The notes under the pieces: generated by a model
The model's database searches: none
Seen by the model: the letters and a program-made list of their open reading frames with translations, nothing else
What the model was told of the DNA's origin: nothing
Assembly: GCF_007988885.1 (NCBI RefSeq)
Contig: NZ_BJUZ01000002.1
Span: forward strand, 682,001-746,000
Source: Gluconobacter wancherniae NBRC 103581
GTDB lineage: Bacteria; Pseudomonadota; Alphaproteobacteria; Acetobacterales; Acetobacteraceae
Direction: 5' to 3'
Length of the DNA stretch: 64,000 bases
Part shown: positions 1 through 9,106 of the stretch, in pieces
Numbering within the stretch: position 1 is the stretch's first letter
Layout of the letters: each line of letters begins with the position of its first letter
Position numbers and translations under genes: made by a program

Positions 1-252
1 GTTTCTACTAAGGCTTACGGATTGATAATCTACTTCTATGATTTGAATTACGTCAACGCCGTTTAATTTTTTTTGTTTTATAATATTTCGAGTCTTCCCT
101 TCGGAACTATCAAACACGAAGACGCATTCTACGGATAATCCCGCGTGGCAGGCATCAGTAGCTGCTTCGGAGATAGAAAGAAGGGTTCGCGGCAAGTACT
201 GCCATTCATTATGAATGGTGACGATGACGCTGATATCGGGAGTGGAGGTCAT
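1..252 (-). CDS. Glycosyltransferase family 2, N-terminal part (cut by window edge)
   Basis: Reading leftward from an ATG at 252, 84 codons stay open to the window edge. The N-terminus contains the pattern ISVIVTIHNEWQYLPRTL, typical of the nucleotide-binding start of GT-A (family 2) glycosyltransferases, followed by a strand ending in FVFDSSEG. The ATG overlaps the TGA of the upstream glycosyltransferase gene as ATGA at 249-252, so the two are translationally coupled. The segment is AT-rich compared with the housekeeping genes further right. It is probably part of a cell-surface polysaccharide locus extending to the left; substrate and linkage cannot be told from this fragment. Confidence 0.8.
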   Translation of the reverse strand, partial: MTSTPDISVIVTIHNEWQYLPRTLLSISEAATDACHAGLSVECVFVFDSSEGKTRNIIKQKKLNGVDVIQIIEVDYQSVSLSRN

Positions 253-2294
253 TGGTGAATTGGCATTTTATCTGCGAATAGGAAATTTATCTGTTGCTGG
301 TAATAACTGGGGGCGTGCTGTTTTTCCAGAAGTATCTGTGCCTCTTTGCAGAGATTAAGGCGTAGTTTTTTGTCTTTGAGAAGGATATTTATGGCTTGTA
401 TGTATAGTTCTGCGTCTTCGTCGTCCTGTCCTGAGCAGTCGAGAAGCATTCCAGTGTGGCTGTCTTTTACAAATTCACTCACGCCACCGACGTTTGGGGC
501 AATCAGTGGTATTCCTGATGCGGCTGCTTCTAGCAATACATTTGGTAGCCCATCGAAACTGCTCGTGTAGAGAAAACAAAAGCTGTGCGTAGCATCTAAT
601 TTCTGGAAATTTTGGAATCCACCATGAAATTTAATATTTGGTTCCGAGACGATTTCCTCACGTAGGCCATCATTATCCATAATGAAATTTCCGTACACAT
701 CGATATACATGTCAGGGAGATATTTTTGTAGAAGTCGTGCAATTTTCAATAATAGCGATGGACGCTTCTGTTGATCTATTCTCGAGGCCCATATAATGCG
801 TCGAGATTTCCCAGATGCTTTTATTTCTTTGTGCGTGACTTGTTTGGTAGTAGGCATGCGGGCGTAAAGTACCTGCCATTGTTCAGGAGATGCCCCAATG
901 CGCTGCTGATCGAAGGCAGCAATATGAGCATTATCGCAGATCAGGGTCTGGATGTTCGGAATTGCAGTGGAAATAAAAGCAAACTGCCCAGCATCAATGA
1001 AGGTTCGGCCACCATGCTCAATCCTTCCATCGCAGAACCGGTATACAATCGGAGACATGTGTTTCAGAAGGTCGCCGAAGCGCAGAAAAAAGCGTTCGGA
1101 AAAGATGCTGCCTTTGATATGAAGGCGCCCATGAGGCGCCATATTTTGTATTATGCGGAGTGTCAGGATCTGCCGTTGATCTTCGGTGAAGTCAGGGAAG
1201 CGGTTGCATAAATCGACATGATTGGCACCAGTAGGTAAGCGCTCCATCCAAGCATATTTGGTGAAGAATTCCCCGAAAAGCACGAGAGTTTTGCAGCGTG
1301 GGTTCAGGGTGTGAAGGCTATTTATAACATCAAGAATGTATTTATCGGCTCCTCCTGTTGTCAGGAATGGGAGGAGGAAGACTTCGTCGTATGAGCTGTT
1401 GTTCAGCTCAGAACAAAGTTCAGCATAAGCACGACCGATCACAGGGGCAGGCTCATTTTCCGTTTTGACTGGAAGGTCAATTATCAGTTCTGGCACGACG
1501 AGTTGGGTAATGGCCTGAGCTGGGGGCAAAATTTTATAAAGGGTATTTTGAGGTAGACTATGTAGCGGCTGTGGGCCTGAGGTGTGTGAATGCGCGGTAG
1601 GATCTTGGGTAACGAGCAGTCGACGATAAAACTCTGGACGCAAAAGCAGAGAGTCCGGGAGAGGGGGAAAGCCAGACAGGTTCGACGAGGCGGCATGTTC
1701 AAAAATAGCCGTTTCGTTGCATCTCTCGACTATGCTTCCAACGGCGATCGCATCCGCCAGCATTCGTGCACTGTCGAAAGACGGCAGGCCACCAGCTGCC
1801 ATAATTTTGGTCATTAAGCACGATTGACAGCTGAATACGGGCGGAAACGGTATATTTTCTACCAATACGTACGGTGAAATATTTTGCAGCTCGGGTATGC
1901 GTAATATCTCTGCTTCCAAGCCGTACTTTATTAGAAATTCTGGAACGAGCAGCGTATCTTGAGGCTTTTGTTGTAGAGTAACGAAAATTTCTCGTAAGTA
2001 GTTTTTCGATATAAATATGGAACTATCTAAAATGCATAGAAATGATTTTGTGGTAAAATCTATTTTATTTTTGGTATTTATATCGAATATTTCAATATAA
2101 TTGAAAATTTCTTTGAGTTCATGGATCGAAATTTCAGGGGAAAGTGTCTTTTCTTCGCAAAAAATTACTAAACTAAGGCTCTTCGGGAGGTATTGCACCT
2201 CGCGTGCGGCCTCAAGGAGCGCTGAGACCGCATGGCCACGGTATCGGTCGTTATTCCGCACTGTCAGGATGATTGAAAGGTCGTGGCCGGACAA
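249..2294 (-). CDS. Two-domain glycosyltransferase (GT2-like N-terminus, GT4 C-terminus)
   Basis: A protein of about 681 residues. The first 200 residues look like a degenerate GT-A (family 2) fold, with LSIILTVRNND near the start. From about residue 497 there is a family 4 (GT-B) donor-binding domain: IIWASRIDQQKRP, then DGLPNVLLEAAASGIPLIAP, the usual EX7E-type region. It is therefore a probable dual-domain transferase for surface polysaccharide. The open frame reaches a TTG at 2348, but that codon lies directly behind a terminator hairpin and has no ribosome site. A second TTG at 2294 has a GGAGG five bases upstream (2300-2304), so I prefer 2294. The gene is AT-rich. It overlaps the next glycosyltransferase by four bases. 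Confidence 0.8.
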   Translation of the reverse strand: MSGHDLSIILTVRNNDRYRGHAVSALLEAAREVQYLPKSLSLVIFCEEKTLSPEISIHELKEIFNYIEIFDINTKNKIDFTTKSFLCILDSSIFISKNYLREIFVTLQQKPQDTLLVPEFLIKYGLEAEILRIPELQNISPYVLVENIPFPPVFSCQSCLMTKIMAAGGLPSFDSARMLADAIAVGSIVERCNETAIFEHAASSNLSGFPPLPDSLLLRPEFYRRLLVTQDPTAHSHTSGPQPLHSLPQNTLYKILPPAQAITQLVVPELIIDLPVKTENEPAPVIGRAYAELCSELNNSSYDEVFLLPFLTTGGADKYILDVINSLHTLNPRCKTLVLFGEFFTKYAWMERLPTGANHVDLCNRFPDFTEDQRQILTLRIIQNMAPHGRLHIKGSIFSERFFLRFGDLLKHMSPIVYRFCDGRIEHGGRTFIDAGQFAFISTAIPNIQTLICDNAHIAAFDQQRIGASPEQWQVLYARMPTTKQVTHKEIKASGKSRRIIWASRIDQQKRPSLLLKIARLLQKYLPDMYIDVYGNFIMDNDGLREEIVSEPNIKFHGGFQNFQKLDATHSFCFLYTSSFDGLPNVLLEAAASGIPLIAPNVGGVSEFVKDSHTGMLLDCSGQDDEDAELYIQAINILLKDKKLRLNLCKEAQILLEKQHAPSYYQQQINFLFADKMPIHQ

Positions 2295-2354
2295 AATTTC
2301 CTCCGGGGCAGAAATTGCTTTTTTAAATAGCGGGTGCTCCAGGATCAAGCCATA

Positions 2355-2386
2355 GAAAAAGGCACTATCTTTGGGAAGACAGTGCC
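2355..2386 (-). terminator. Rho-independent terminator of the CsbD gene
   Basis: On the minus strand, GGCACT and AGTGCC arms with an inner TCTT/AAGA pairing form a hairpin at 2361-2386, followed by five T. It sits 28 bases after the CsbD stop and immediately before the glycosyltransferase gene, separating the two transcription units. Confidence 0.75.
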
Positions 2387-2413
2387 TCTTTGTTACTAAT
2401 GCAGAGAAAGGCG

Positions 2414-2605
2414 TTAGATCTTGTCTATGCTGCTTTTCACTGCGTCTTTGACGTCCCCTTTGGTTTCCTGCGCTTTACCCTTGAGGTTTTGCGCTACACC
2501 TTCACCTTCAAGGGTTGGGTTGTCTGTTGCGCGACCGATATTTTCCTTGATCTTTCCTGCCACCTGATTGGCAGCGCCTTTGATCTTGTCTTCAATGGAG
2601 CTCAT
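2414..2605 (-). CDS. CsbD family stress-response protein
   Basis: A 63-residue hydrophilic, Lys/Glu/Gly-rich protein starting MSSIEDKIKGAANQVAGKIK, with the helical-repeat pattern (KGKAQETKGDVKDAV) of the CsbD family. These small proteins are abundant in stressed or stationary cells of many bacteria, but their molecular role is unsettled. AGGACC upstream of the ATG serves as ribosome site, and a clear terminator follows. It appears to be a monocistronic gene. I searched the 146 bp upstream for a GGAAC-type general-stress promoter and did not find one. Confidence 0.88.
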   Translation of the reverse strand: MSSIEDKIKGAANQVAGKIKENIGRATDNPTLEGEGVAQNLKGKAQETKGDVKDAVKSSIDKI

Positions 2606-2751
2606 GATTCAGGTCCTTTCAAGGTAACGTCTGGTTTAAACGGCCGTCATGCGCTTGGGTTTTACGTCTAGTTGTCTGAAGCGGGTGACAAATGTGTGTC
2701 TTGCTTCCATATACTGCCTGAAGATTTTTCTTAGGTTTTCGGAGCACCTTC

Positions 2752-3174
2752 ATGACACAGAGCTGCGATACCCTTTCGGGGGCAAATGGAGGCGGGTGCG
2801 GAGTTGGTCTCACGCCCGAACAGCGTCGTGTTCTGCGCGGACACGGTACTGAGCGACCGGGTTCGAGCCCGTTGAACGATGAGAAGCGTCAGGGCATTTA
2901 TGCCTGTGCAGGGTGTGGGCGTGAACTATTCACCTCTGACAGCAAGTATGACAGTGGTAGCGGCTGGCCCTCTTTCTTCCGTGCCATTGATGCTGGCGTG
3001 GAGACGACGCAGGACTCCAGCCATGGAATGATCCGAACTGAAGTTCACTGTGCGGGATGCAAAGGTCATTTGGGGCATGTTTTTCCAGATGGTCCGCAAC
3101 CAACAGGACTTCGTTACTGCATGAACGGTATCGTTCTTGAATTTCGACCAGCCACCCAGGGAGCGGGTTTATGA
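2752..3174 (+). CDS. msrB: Peptide-methionine (R)-S-oxide reductase
   Basis: A 140-residue MsrB that reduces the R epimer of methionine sulfoxide in proteins. Two CxxC pairs ([11 protein letters not shown] and [13 protein letters not shown]) form the structural zinc site. SGSGWPSF and GLRYCMNG are the substrate pocket and the catalytic Cys. There is no signal peptide, so it acts in the cytoplasm. The first 20 residues are a Gly-rich extension before the fold. The start has GGAG upstream (2741). The stop overlaps the upp start as ATGA (3171-3174), coupling oxidative repair to uracil salvage in one transcript. Confidence 0.93.
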   Translation: MTQSCDTLSGANGGGCGVGLTPEQRRVLRGHGTERPGSSPLNDEKRQGIYACAGCGRELFTSDSKYDSGSGWPSFFRAIDAGVETTQDSSHGMIRTEVHCAGCKGHLGHVFPDGPQPTGLRYCMNGIVLEFRPATQGAGL

Positions 3175-3809
3175 GTGAGGCGCTGAAGCCTGTTGTTCTC
3201 GATCATCCTCTGGTGCGCCACAAGCTGACGCGCCTTCGGGATCGTGATACGTCTACTGCCGGTTTTCGGCGCCTGACGCGGGAGCTCAGCCTTCTACTGG
3301 CTTATGAGGCAACCCGAAATCTGACGACTTGCCCGAAGACGGTGCATGTTCAGTCCGGGTTGATGGAAGGCGAAGAACTGGACGGGAAAAAGCTTTGCTT
3401 TGTTTCCATTCTGCGCGCTGGAAATGGGCTTCTGGATGGGATGCTCGATCTCGTTCCGTCTGCACGCGTTGGGCATATTGGTCTTCGCCGCGACCATGAG
3501 ACGCTGGAAGTTAGCGAATATTATTTCAACATGCCTGGTGACGTTCCAGGGCGTACTTGTATCGTTCTCGATCCGATGCTTGCTACTGGACATTCTGCGG
3601 CTGCAGCAATTACGCGCGTCAAGGCTGCGGGCGCACAAAATCCAGTATTTGCGTGCCTTTTGGCTGCCCCAGAGGGGATCAGGTATATGGCCGAACTGCA
3701 TCCTGACGTTCAGGTTGTTACGTGTGCGGTTGATGATAGGCTTGATGAAAACGGCTATATCGTGCCGGGCCTGGGAGATGCAGGCGACCGTCTTTTCGGT
3801 ACGCGCTGA
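3171..3809 (+). CDS. upp: Uracil phosphoribosyltransferase
   Basis: A 212-residue enzyme converting uracil and PRPP to UMP and pyrophosphate. The PRPP-binding loop is [14 protein letters not shown], and the conserved [13 protein letters not shown] and GHIGLRRD segments are present. Length equals the usual bacterial Upp (about 208-215). It is translated with a four-base overlap from msrB and followed by a strong bidirectional terminator. This is the salvage partner of the de novo gene pair carAB found about 2 kb away. Confidence 0.95.
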   Translation: MSEALKPVVLDHPLVRHKLTRLRDRDTSTAGFRRLTRELSLLLAYEATRNLTTCPKTVHVQSGLMEGEELDGKKLCFVSILRAGNGLLDGMLDLVPSARVGHIGLRRDHETLEVSEYYFNMPGDVPGRTCIVLDPMLATGHSAAAAITRVKAAGAQNPVFACLLAAPEGIRYMAELHPDVQVVTCAVDDRLDENGYIVPGLGDAGDRLFGTR

Positions 3810-3829
3810 TATCTTTCCAGCTTAGATTT

Positions 3830-3868
3830 AAAAAACGCGCAAAGGGCTGTGCCTGATGCGCGTTTTTT
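3830..3868. terminator. Bidirectional terminator between upp and ilvA
   Basis: AAAAAACGCGCA (3830-3841), a 15-base loop and TGCGCGTTTTTT (3857-3868) form a symmetrical A-tract/stem/T-tract hairpin that can stop transcripts from both convergent genes. Confidence 0.88.
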
Positions 3869-3890
3869 GTGTCTTGCAGGTTTTCTGAGT

Positions 3891-5114
3891 TCAGTCCCGG
3901 CGTACGATGTAGTGTCTGGCCAGATCAGTTTCGATCTGCTGGGCATGCTGGGTGTCGCGCGCTTCGACCATCACCACGAGTTCTGCCGTTTGCACGGAGG
4001 GGGATGCGAAGAGGCGATGATGTGAGACTTCGATAATGTTGCCGCCATAACCGCCGATACGGGTAGAGATATCCGCCAGCATTCCGGGGCGATCGGGGAT
4101 CTGAAAAATCAGTCGAAGAATGCGGCCATCCCGCAGGAGAGAGCGCAGAACCGTGTTTGCGAGGATACGCGCATTGATGTTTCCTCCTGTGAGTGGGAGG
4201 GCGACGCGCTTGCCTGCAAAAAGCTCAGGGTTTGCAAGAATAGCAGCAAGGCCTGATGCACCTGCGCCCTCGCAAACCTGCTTGGCCTTTTCAGCCAGCG
4301 TTGTAATGGCGCTCTCGACCTGAAGTTCACTGACCACCAGGATCTTCGAGATCCGGTTGCGCATGTTATGCAGGCAGTGGTCACCCAGCTTTGTGACCGC
4401 GATACCTTCTGCGATAGTCGAGCCCCCAAGGACGGGAGTGTCTTCCTTTGGGTAGGCCGATAGCGAAGCATAAGCTTCAACCTGCACGCCAATGATCTCG
4501 ATATCAGGGCGTAGCGCCGCAACGACAGCGGAAAAGCCTGCAATCAGGCCGCCGCCGCCAATAGGCACGACAATCACGTCCTGATCTGGTGCGTCCTGAA
4601 GAAGTTCGAGTGCGGCTGTGCCTTGTCCGGCAATAACGTCAGGGTCATTGAACGGATGGACCAGAACGCGACCTTCGTTTGCGCGTAGTTCTTCTGCGGT
4701 GATGCAGGCTTGCGTGAAATCATCACCCGCGAGAACGACCCGCGCACCCCAAGCCTGGGTTGCAGCGATCTTCGTTGCTGGTGTGAATCGTGGCATGACA
4801 ATTGTTGCGTCAATGCCCAGAAGGCTGGCCTGTCGTGCGACGCCCTGCGCATGGTTGCCTGCAGATACTGTTACAACACCCTTAGCGCGTTCTTCCGGGG
4901 TGAGGAGTGCCATTTTATTGGCCGCACCTCGCTCCTTGAACGATCCAATCGCCTGAAGATTTTCAAGCTTGAGGGTAATCTCCGCTCCGGTCAGACGTGA
5001 GAGCGCCGGGCACGCAATCGACGGCGTCCGGACGACAGTCGAGGAAATACGCTCTTGCGCATTCTCGATGTCAAAGATGGTAACCTCAGGCAAGATCGTC
5101 AGGCTGTCAGACAT
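3891..5114 (-). CDS. ilvA: Threonine ammonia-lyase (threonine dehydratase)
   Basis: A 407-residue PLP enzyme deaminating L-threonine to 2-oxobutanoate, the entry to isoleucine synthesis. The PLP lysine lies in GSFKERGAANK near residue 60, and the phosphate-binding glycine loop is VVPIGGGGLIAG. The last 80 residues form a single ACT-type domain (LIFQIPDRPGMLADIS). That is the short form common in Alphaproteobacteria and is sometimes annotated as catabolic TdcB-like; whether isoleucine inhibits it cannot be decided here. The ATG shares one base with the greA stop (TAATG), so it is co-transcribed with greA. Confidence 0.9.
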   Translation of the reverse strand: MSDSLTILPEVTIFDIENAQERISSTVVRTPSIACPALSRLTGAEITLKLENLQAIGSFKERGAANKMALLTPEERAKGVVTVSAGNHAQGVARQASLLGIDATIVMPRFTPATKIAATQAWGARVVLAGDDFTQACITAEELRANEGRVLVHPFNDPDVIAGQGTAALELLQDAPDQDVIVVPIGGGGLIAGFSAVVAALRPDIEIIGVQVEAYASLSAYPKEDTPVLGGSTIAEGIAVTKLGDHCLHNMRNRISKILVVSELQVESAITTLAEKAKQVCEGAGASGLAAILANPELFAGKRVALPLTGGNINARILANTVLRSLLRDGRILRLIFQIPDRPGMLADISTRIGGYGGNIIEVSHHRLFASPSVQTAELVVMVEARDTQHAQQIETDLARHYIVRRD

Positions 5115-5587
5115 TAGCGAAACGATACCTTAAGGATTTCGTAGGTTCTGTCACCGCCAGGTGCGGGGACAGAGACGGTATCGCCCTCTTCCTTGCCTAT
5201 CAGGGACTTGGCAAGCGGGGAGGAGACGGAAAGAAGGCCTTGCTTGATGTCGGCTTCGTGTACGCCAACGATCTGGTATGAGCTCTCTTTCTCGCTTTCC
5301 TCGTCGAGGAGTTCGATATGAGCGCCGAATTTCACCTGACTGCCCGAGAGTGTCGAAGGGTCGATAACTTCGGCTGTTGAAACCAGCTCTTCCAGTTCGA
5401 GAACGCGCCCTTCGATAAATGACTGGCGGTCACGTGCGGCATGATATTCGGCGTTTTCAGATAGATCGCCATGAGCACGGGCTTCGGCAATGGCGCGGAT
5501 GACGGCGGGGCGATCTTCGCTTTTGAGGCGACGCAGCTCGTCTTCGAGACGCTGCAGTCCCTGCGCGGTCATTGGACTCTTCTGCAC
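5114..5587 (-). CDS. greA: Transcription elongation factor GreA
   Basis: A 157-residue GreA that stimulates transcript cleavage in backtracked RNA polymerase. The N-terminal coiled coil has the family hallmark AEARAHGDLSENAEYHAARD (acidic tip DLSEN), followed by the FKBP-like domain with SPLAKSLIGKEEGD. A GTG start is chosen because the family normally begins MxxxPMTxxG and the GTG gives MQKSPMT; TGAGGA lies eight bases upstream. The ATG at residue 6 is the alternative. It is first gene of a greA-ilvA unit with a good promoter at 5635-5663. Confidence 0.95.
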   Translation of the reverse strand: MQKSPMTAQGLQRLEDELRRLKSEDRPAVIRAIAEARAHGDLSENAEYHAARDRQSFIEGRVLELEELVSTAEVIDPSTLSGSQVKFGAHIELLDEESEKESSYQIVGVHEADIKQGLLSVSSPLAKSLIGKEEGDTVSVPAPGGDRTYEILKVSFR

Positions 5588-5634
5588 TATAAAATCCTCA
5601 GGAAAGCGTATCGAGAAATTGGGAATAGCCAGAC

Positions 5635-5663
5635 AATATAGGGTTTCCGTAGGATTTTTACAA
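5635..5663 (-). promoter_or_regulatory. Putative sigma-70 promoter for greA-ilvA
   Basis: On the minus strand, TTGTAA (5663-5658), a 17-base spacer and TATATT (5640-5635) match the housekeeping consensus well. The -10 element lies about 47 bases upstream of the greA GTG. Confidence 0.6.
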
Positions 5664-5811
5664 GATCAGGCAAAGTTTGTTATCGAATTTCAATAATATA
5701 ATCGCACTCATCCGGGCTTTCTGAAGGTGAGGACGTGCCTGATCTCGAGCGGATAAGTGTCTCGGTGCTAAAGAGGCTTTAAGTGAAAAACGCTATGCTC
5801 TCGATGGGCGG

Positions 5812-5839
5812 GCTGTCCGGGAAGATCTCCCCGGACAGC
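5812..5839 (-). terminator. Hairpin after carB, possible terminator
   Basis: A perfect 9-bp stem (GCTGTCCGG / CCGGACAGC) with a 10-base loop starts nine bases after the carB stop. It lacks a T-run on the minus strand, so it may be a weak terminator or an RNA 3' stabiliser. Confidence 0.5.
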
Positions 5840-5848
5840 TAAACATTT

Positions 5849-8800
5849 TTAGAACGTTCCGCGGAAATAAGACTGAAGTGGAGCGACGCCCAACTCGCCT
5901 TCTTTCATCGCTGCTATCGCGTAGGTTGCTGCCCGAGCGCCTGCGATCGTCGTGTAGTGAGGAACGCCCATTGTTAATGCGCCCCGACGGATGTCGAAAC
6001 TGTCGCGCGCTGCCTGGCCGCCTTTCGCGGTGTTGATGACCATCTGAACTTCGCCAGAGCGGATTGCGTCTACGCAGTTGGGGCGGCCTTCCAGGACCTT
6101 GTTGACGCGTGTCACCGCAATGCCGGCTTCTTCAAGTCGAGACGCAGTCCCGCCCGTGGCGAGAATGGTAAAGCCCATTCCCACCAGCTTGCGGGCGAGA
6201 GTCTGAATGTGGGGCTTATCGCTCTCGCGAACCGACAGGAATACTGTTCCGGAAAGCGGAAGCTTGACGCCTGCCGCAAGTTGGGATTTGGCGAAGGCAC
6301 GCTCGAAGCTGGAATCCAGCCCCATGACTTCACCTGTAGAGCGCATCTCCGGACCAAGAATGGTGTCCACGTTTGCAAAGCGGTTGAACGGGAACACAGC
6401 TTCCTTGACCGCGACATGTGGAGACACGGCATCGCCGTCCAGCCGGAACTCGGACAGGCGTGCACCAGCCATGACACGGGCACCGATTTTGGCTACCGGA
6501 ACGCCCGTCGCTTTGGCGACAAAAGGTACGGTACGGGATGCGCGGGGATTAACTTCAAGGACGAAGATTTCGTCATTTTTGATAGCGTACTGGACGTTCA
6601 TCAGGCCACGGATGCCCAGTTCACGTGCCATGGCTTCGGTCTGCGAGCGCAGTTCCGTCACAATAGCTGGCGAGAGGGTATAGGGCGGCAGGGAGCAGGC
6701 TGAGTCACCGGAATGAATGCCTGCCTCCTCAATGTGCTCCATCACGCCGGCCACATACACCGTCTCACCATCGGAGATGCAGTCCACATCGGCTTCGATG
6801 GCATCGTTGAGATAGTGATCGAGCAGGACAGGGGCGTTTGCCACTTCGGGGCCGGCGGCGCGAAGAACGTCGTTCAGATAACGCTTCAGGCCTGCACGGT
6901 CATAGACAATCTCCATAGCGCGGCCACCCAGAACGTAGGATGGGCGAGCAACGATTGGGTAGCCGACTTCCTCTGCTACGGCTTCTGCTTCCGAGGCGTG
7001 GCGTGCAATGCCGTTGCGGGGCTGGCGGAGGCCAAGCTTGCGAAGCATGGCCTGAAAACGCTCGCGGTCTTCTGCGCGATCGATCGCGTCTGCCGGTGTG
7101 CCGAGGAGCGGAATGCCGGCTTCTTCAAGTGCACGAGACAGTTTGAGCGGTGTTTGTCCGCCATACTGGACGATGCAGCCAAGAATCTTGCCACCTTTTG
7201 CTTCTGTACGGATCAGGGCGATCACGTCTTCGGCGGTCAGGGGTTCGAAGTACAGGCGGTCCGAGGTGTCGTAATCCGTGGAGACGGTTTCTGGATTGCA
7301 GTTGACCATGACCGTTTCGAAGCCAGCTTCGCGCAAGGCGTAGGCAGCATGAACGCAGCAATAATCAAACTCGATGCCTTGGCCGATCCGGTTGGGGCCG
7401 CCACCAAGGATGATAATTTTGTCGCGGCCAGTGGGGCGGCTTTCACATTCCGGCGTGCCATATCCACCTTCGTAGGTGGAGTAGAGATAAGGCGTATCCG
7501 ATGCGAATTCGGCCGCGCAGGTGTCAATGCGGCGATAGACTGGCGTTACTTCCAGCTTCTCGCGAAGGGTGAGGATGTCCTTGGCGGTCTGACCAGACAG
7601 GCGGCTCAGCTGTGCATCGGAGAAGCCCTGCGCCTTGAGGCGGCGCATACCATAGGCATCCTGCGGCAGGCCGTTCTTCTCGATTTCGCGTTCAGAAGTG
7701 ACAATGTCCTGAAGCTGGCGGATGAACCAGGGCTCGAACTTACAGGCGGCGTGGATGTCTTCCAGCGACAGGCCTGCACGGATGGCCTGTGCAACCATAA
7801 GGATGCGCTCTGGGCGAGGCTCGGAAAGGGCAGCGCGGTAGGCGTCCAGTGATCCATCGCCCGGTGCCTCCACCGGATCGAGGCCCATGAGCCCCGTTTC
7901 CATGGAGCGCAGGCCTTTCTGAATGGCTTCTGCAAAGCTGCGCCCGACGGACATCGCTTCACCGACCGACTTCATGGACGTTGAGAGCAGCGCTGGAGTG
8001 CCGGGGAATTTCTCGAAGGTGAAGCGGGGAATTTTGGCGACGACATAATCGATGGTCGGCTCGAAGCTTGCGGGCGTCGTGCCGGTAATGTCGTTGCGCA
8101 ATTCATCGAGCGTGTAACCAACGGCAAGCTTCGCGGCGATCTTGGCGATGGGGAAGCCGGTCGCTTTGGAAGCAAGTGCCGAGGAGCGCGAGACGCGCGG
8201 GTTCATTTCGATGACGACCATGCGGCCGTCTTTCGGGTTGATACCGAACTGTACGTTGGACCCGCCAGTCTCAACGCCGATGGCACGCAGGCACGCCAGC
8301 GAGGCATCGCGCAGGCGCTGGTATTCCTTGTCGGTCAGCGTCAGGGCCGGGGCGACCGTGATGGAGTCACCTGTATGAACACCCATCGGGTCGATGTTTT
8401 CGATGGAGCAGATGATGATGCAGTTGTCCGCAACGTCACGGACGACTTCCATTTCGTATTCTTTCCAGCCCAGAACCGACTCTTCAATGAGAACTTCGGT
8501 TGTGGGGGAGGCGTCGAGGCCACCTGTTACGATCTGATCGAATTCTTCGCGGTTATACGCGATGCCACCGCCCGAGCCGCCCATGGTGAAGGACGGGCGG
8601 ATAATTGCTGGAAGACCAACGCTCGGAAGTGCTGCACGTGCCTCTTCAAGTGTATGGGCAATGGTGCTGCGTGGACTCTCGATGCCGATTGCGTCCATCG
8701 CTTCACGGAACTTGAGGCGATCTTCCGCGCGATCAATAACGTCCGCGCGGGCACCAATCAGTTCGACCCCGTGCTGTTCGAGGAAGCCGGACTTGTCGAG

Positions 8801-9103
8801 CGCCATTGCAGCGTTCAGGGCTGTCTGGCCGCCCATGGTTGGCAGGACGGCGTCCGGCTTTTCCTTGAGGATGATACGCTCGACGAATTCAGGCGTGATC
8901 GGCTCGATATAGGTTGCATCCGCCAAACCCGGATCGGTCATGATGGTGGCAGGGTTCGAGTTGATCAGGATGACGCGATAGCCTTCCTCGCGCAGGGCCT
9001 TGCAGGCCTGAGCGCCGGAATAGTCGAATTCGCAGGCCTGTCCGATAACGATCGGGCCAGCGCCGATGATCAGGATCGACTTGATGTCAGTGCGTTTGGG
9101 CAT
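5849..9103 (-). CDS. carB: Carbamoyl-phosphate synthase large subunit
   Basis: A 1084-residue CarB, full length, that makes carbamoyl phosphate from bicarbonate, ammonia (delivered by CarA) and two ATP for pyrimidine and arginine synthesis. Two ATP-grasp halves are visible. The first begins [20 protein letters not shown] and contains [16 protein letters not shown]; the second begins [20 protein letters not shown] and contains [18 protein letters not shown]-terminal MGS-like allosteric domain (about 940-1084) contains [16 protein letters not shown] and VINTAKGG. It lies three bases downstream of the carA stop in the same operon. Confidence 0.98.
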   Translation of the reverse strand: MPKRTDIKSILIIGAGPIVIGQACEFDYSGAQACKALREEGYRVILINSNPATIMTDPGLADATYIEPITPEFVERIILKEKPDAVLPTMGGQTALNAAMALDKSGFLEQHGVELIGARADVIDRAEDRLKFREAMDAIGIESPRSTIAHTLEEARAALPSVGLPAIIRPSFTMGGSGGGIAYNREEFDQIVTGGLDASPTTEVLIEESVLGWKEYEMEVVRDVADNCIIICSIENIDPMGVHTGDSITVAPALTLTDKEYQRLRDASLACLRAIGVETGGSNVQFGINPKDGRMVVIEMNPRVSRSSALASKATGFPIAKIAAKLAVGYTLDELRNDITGTTPASFEPTIDYVVAKIPRFTFEKFPGTPALLSTSMKSVGEAMSVGRSFAEAIQKGLRSMETGLMGLDPVEAPGDGSLDAYRAALSEPRPERILMVAQAIRAGLSLEDIHAACKFEPWFIRQLQDIVTSEREIEKNGLPQDAYGMRRLKAQGFSDAQLSRLSGQTAKDILTLREKLEVTPVYRRIDTCAAEFASDTPYLYSTYEGGYGTPECESRPTGRDKIIILGGGPNRIGQGIEFDYCCVHAAYALREAGFETVMVNCNPETVSTDYDTSDRLYFEPLTAEDVIALIRTEAKGGKILGCIVQYGGQTPLKLSRALEEAGIPLLGTPADAIDRAEDRERFQAMLRKLGLRQPRNGIARHASEAEAVAEEVGYPIVARPSYVLGGRAMEIVYDRAGLKRYLNDVLRAAGPEVANAPVLLDHYLNDAIEADVDCISDGETVYVAGVMEHIEEAGIHSGDSACSLPPYTLSPAIVTELRSQTEAMARELGIRGLMNVQYAIKNDEIFVLEVNPRASRTVPFVAKATGVPVAKIGARVMAGARLSEFRLDGDAVSPHVAVKEAVFPFNRFANVDTILGPEMRSTGEVMGLDSSFERAFAKSQLAAGVKLPLSGTVFLSVRESDKPHIQTLARKLVGMGFTILATGGTASRLEEAGIAVTRVNKVLEGRPNCVDAIRSGEVQMVINTAKGGQAARDSFDIRRGALTMGVPHYTTIAGARAATYAIAAMKEGELGVAPLQSYFRGTF

Positions 9104-9106
9104 GGA

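Noticed and set aside
6713-7852. Long open frame (379 codons) antisense to carB
   Set aside because: Carb coding strand is unambiguous; long antisense frames are common opposite GC-rich genes and this one has no family resemblance or ribosome site.
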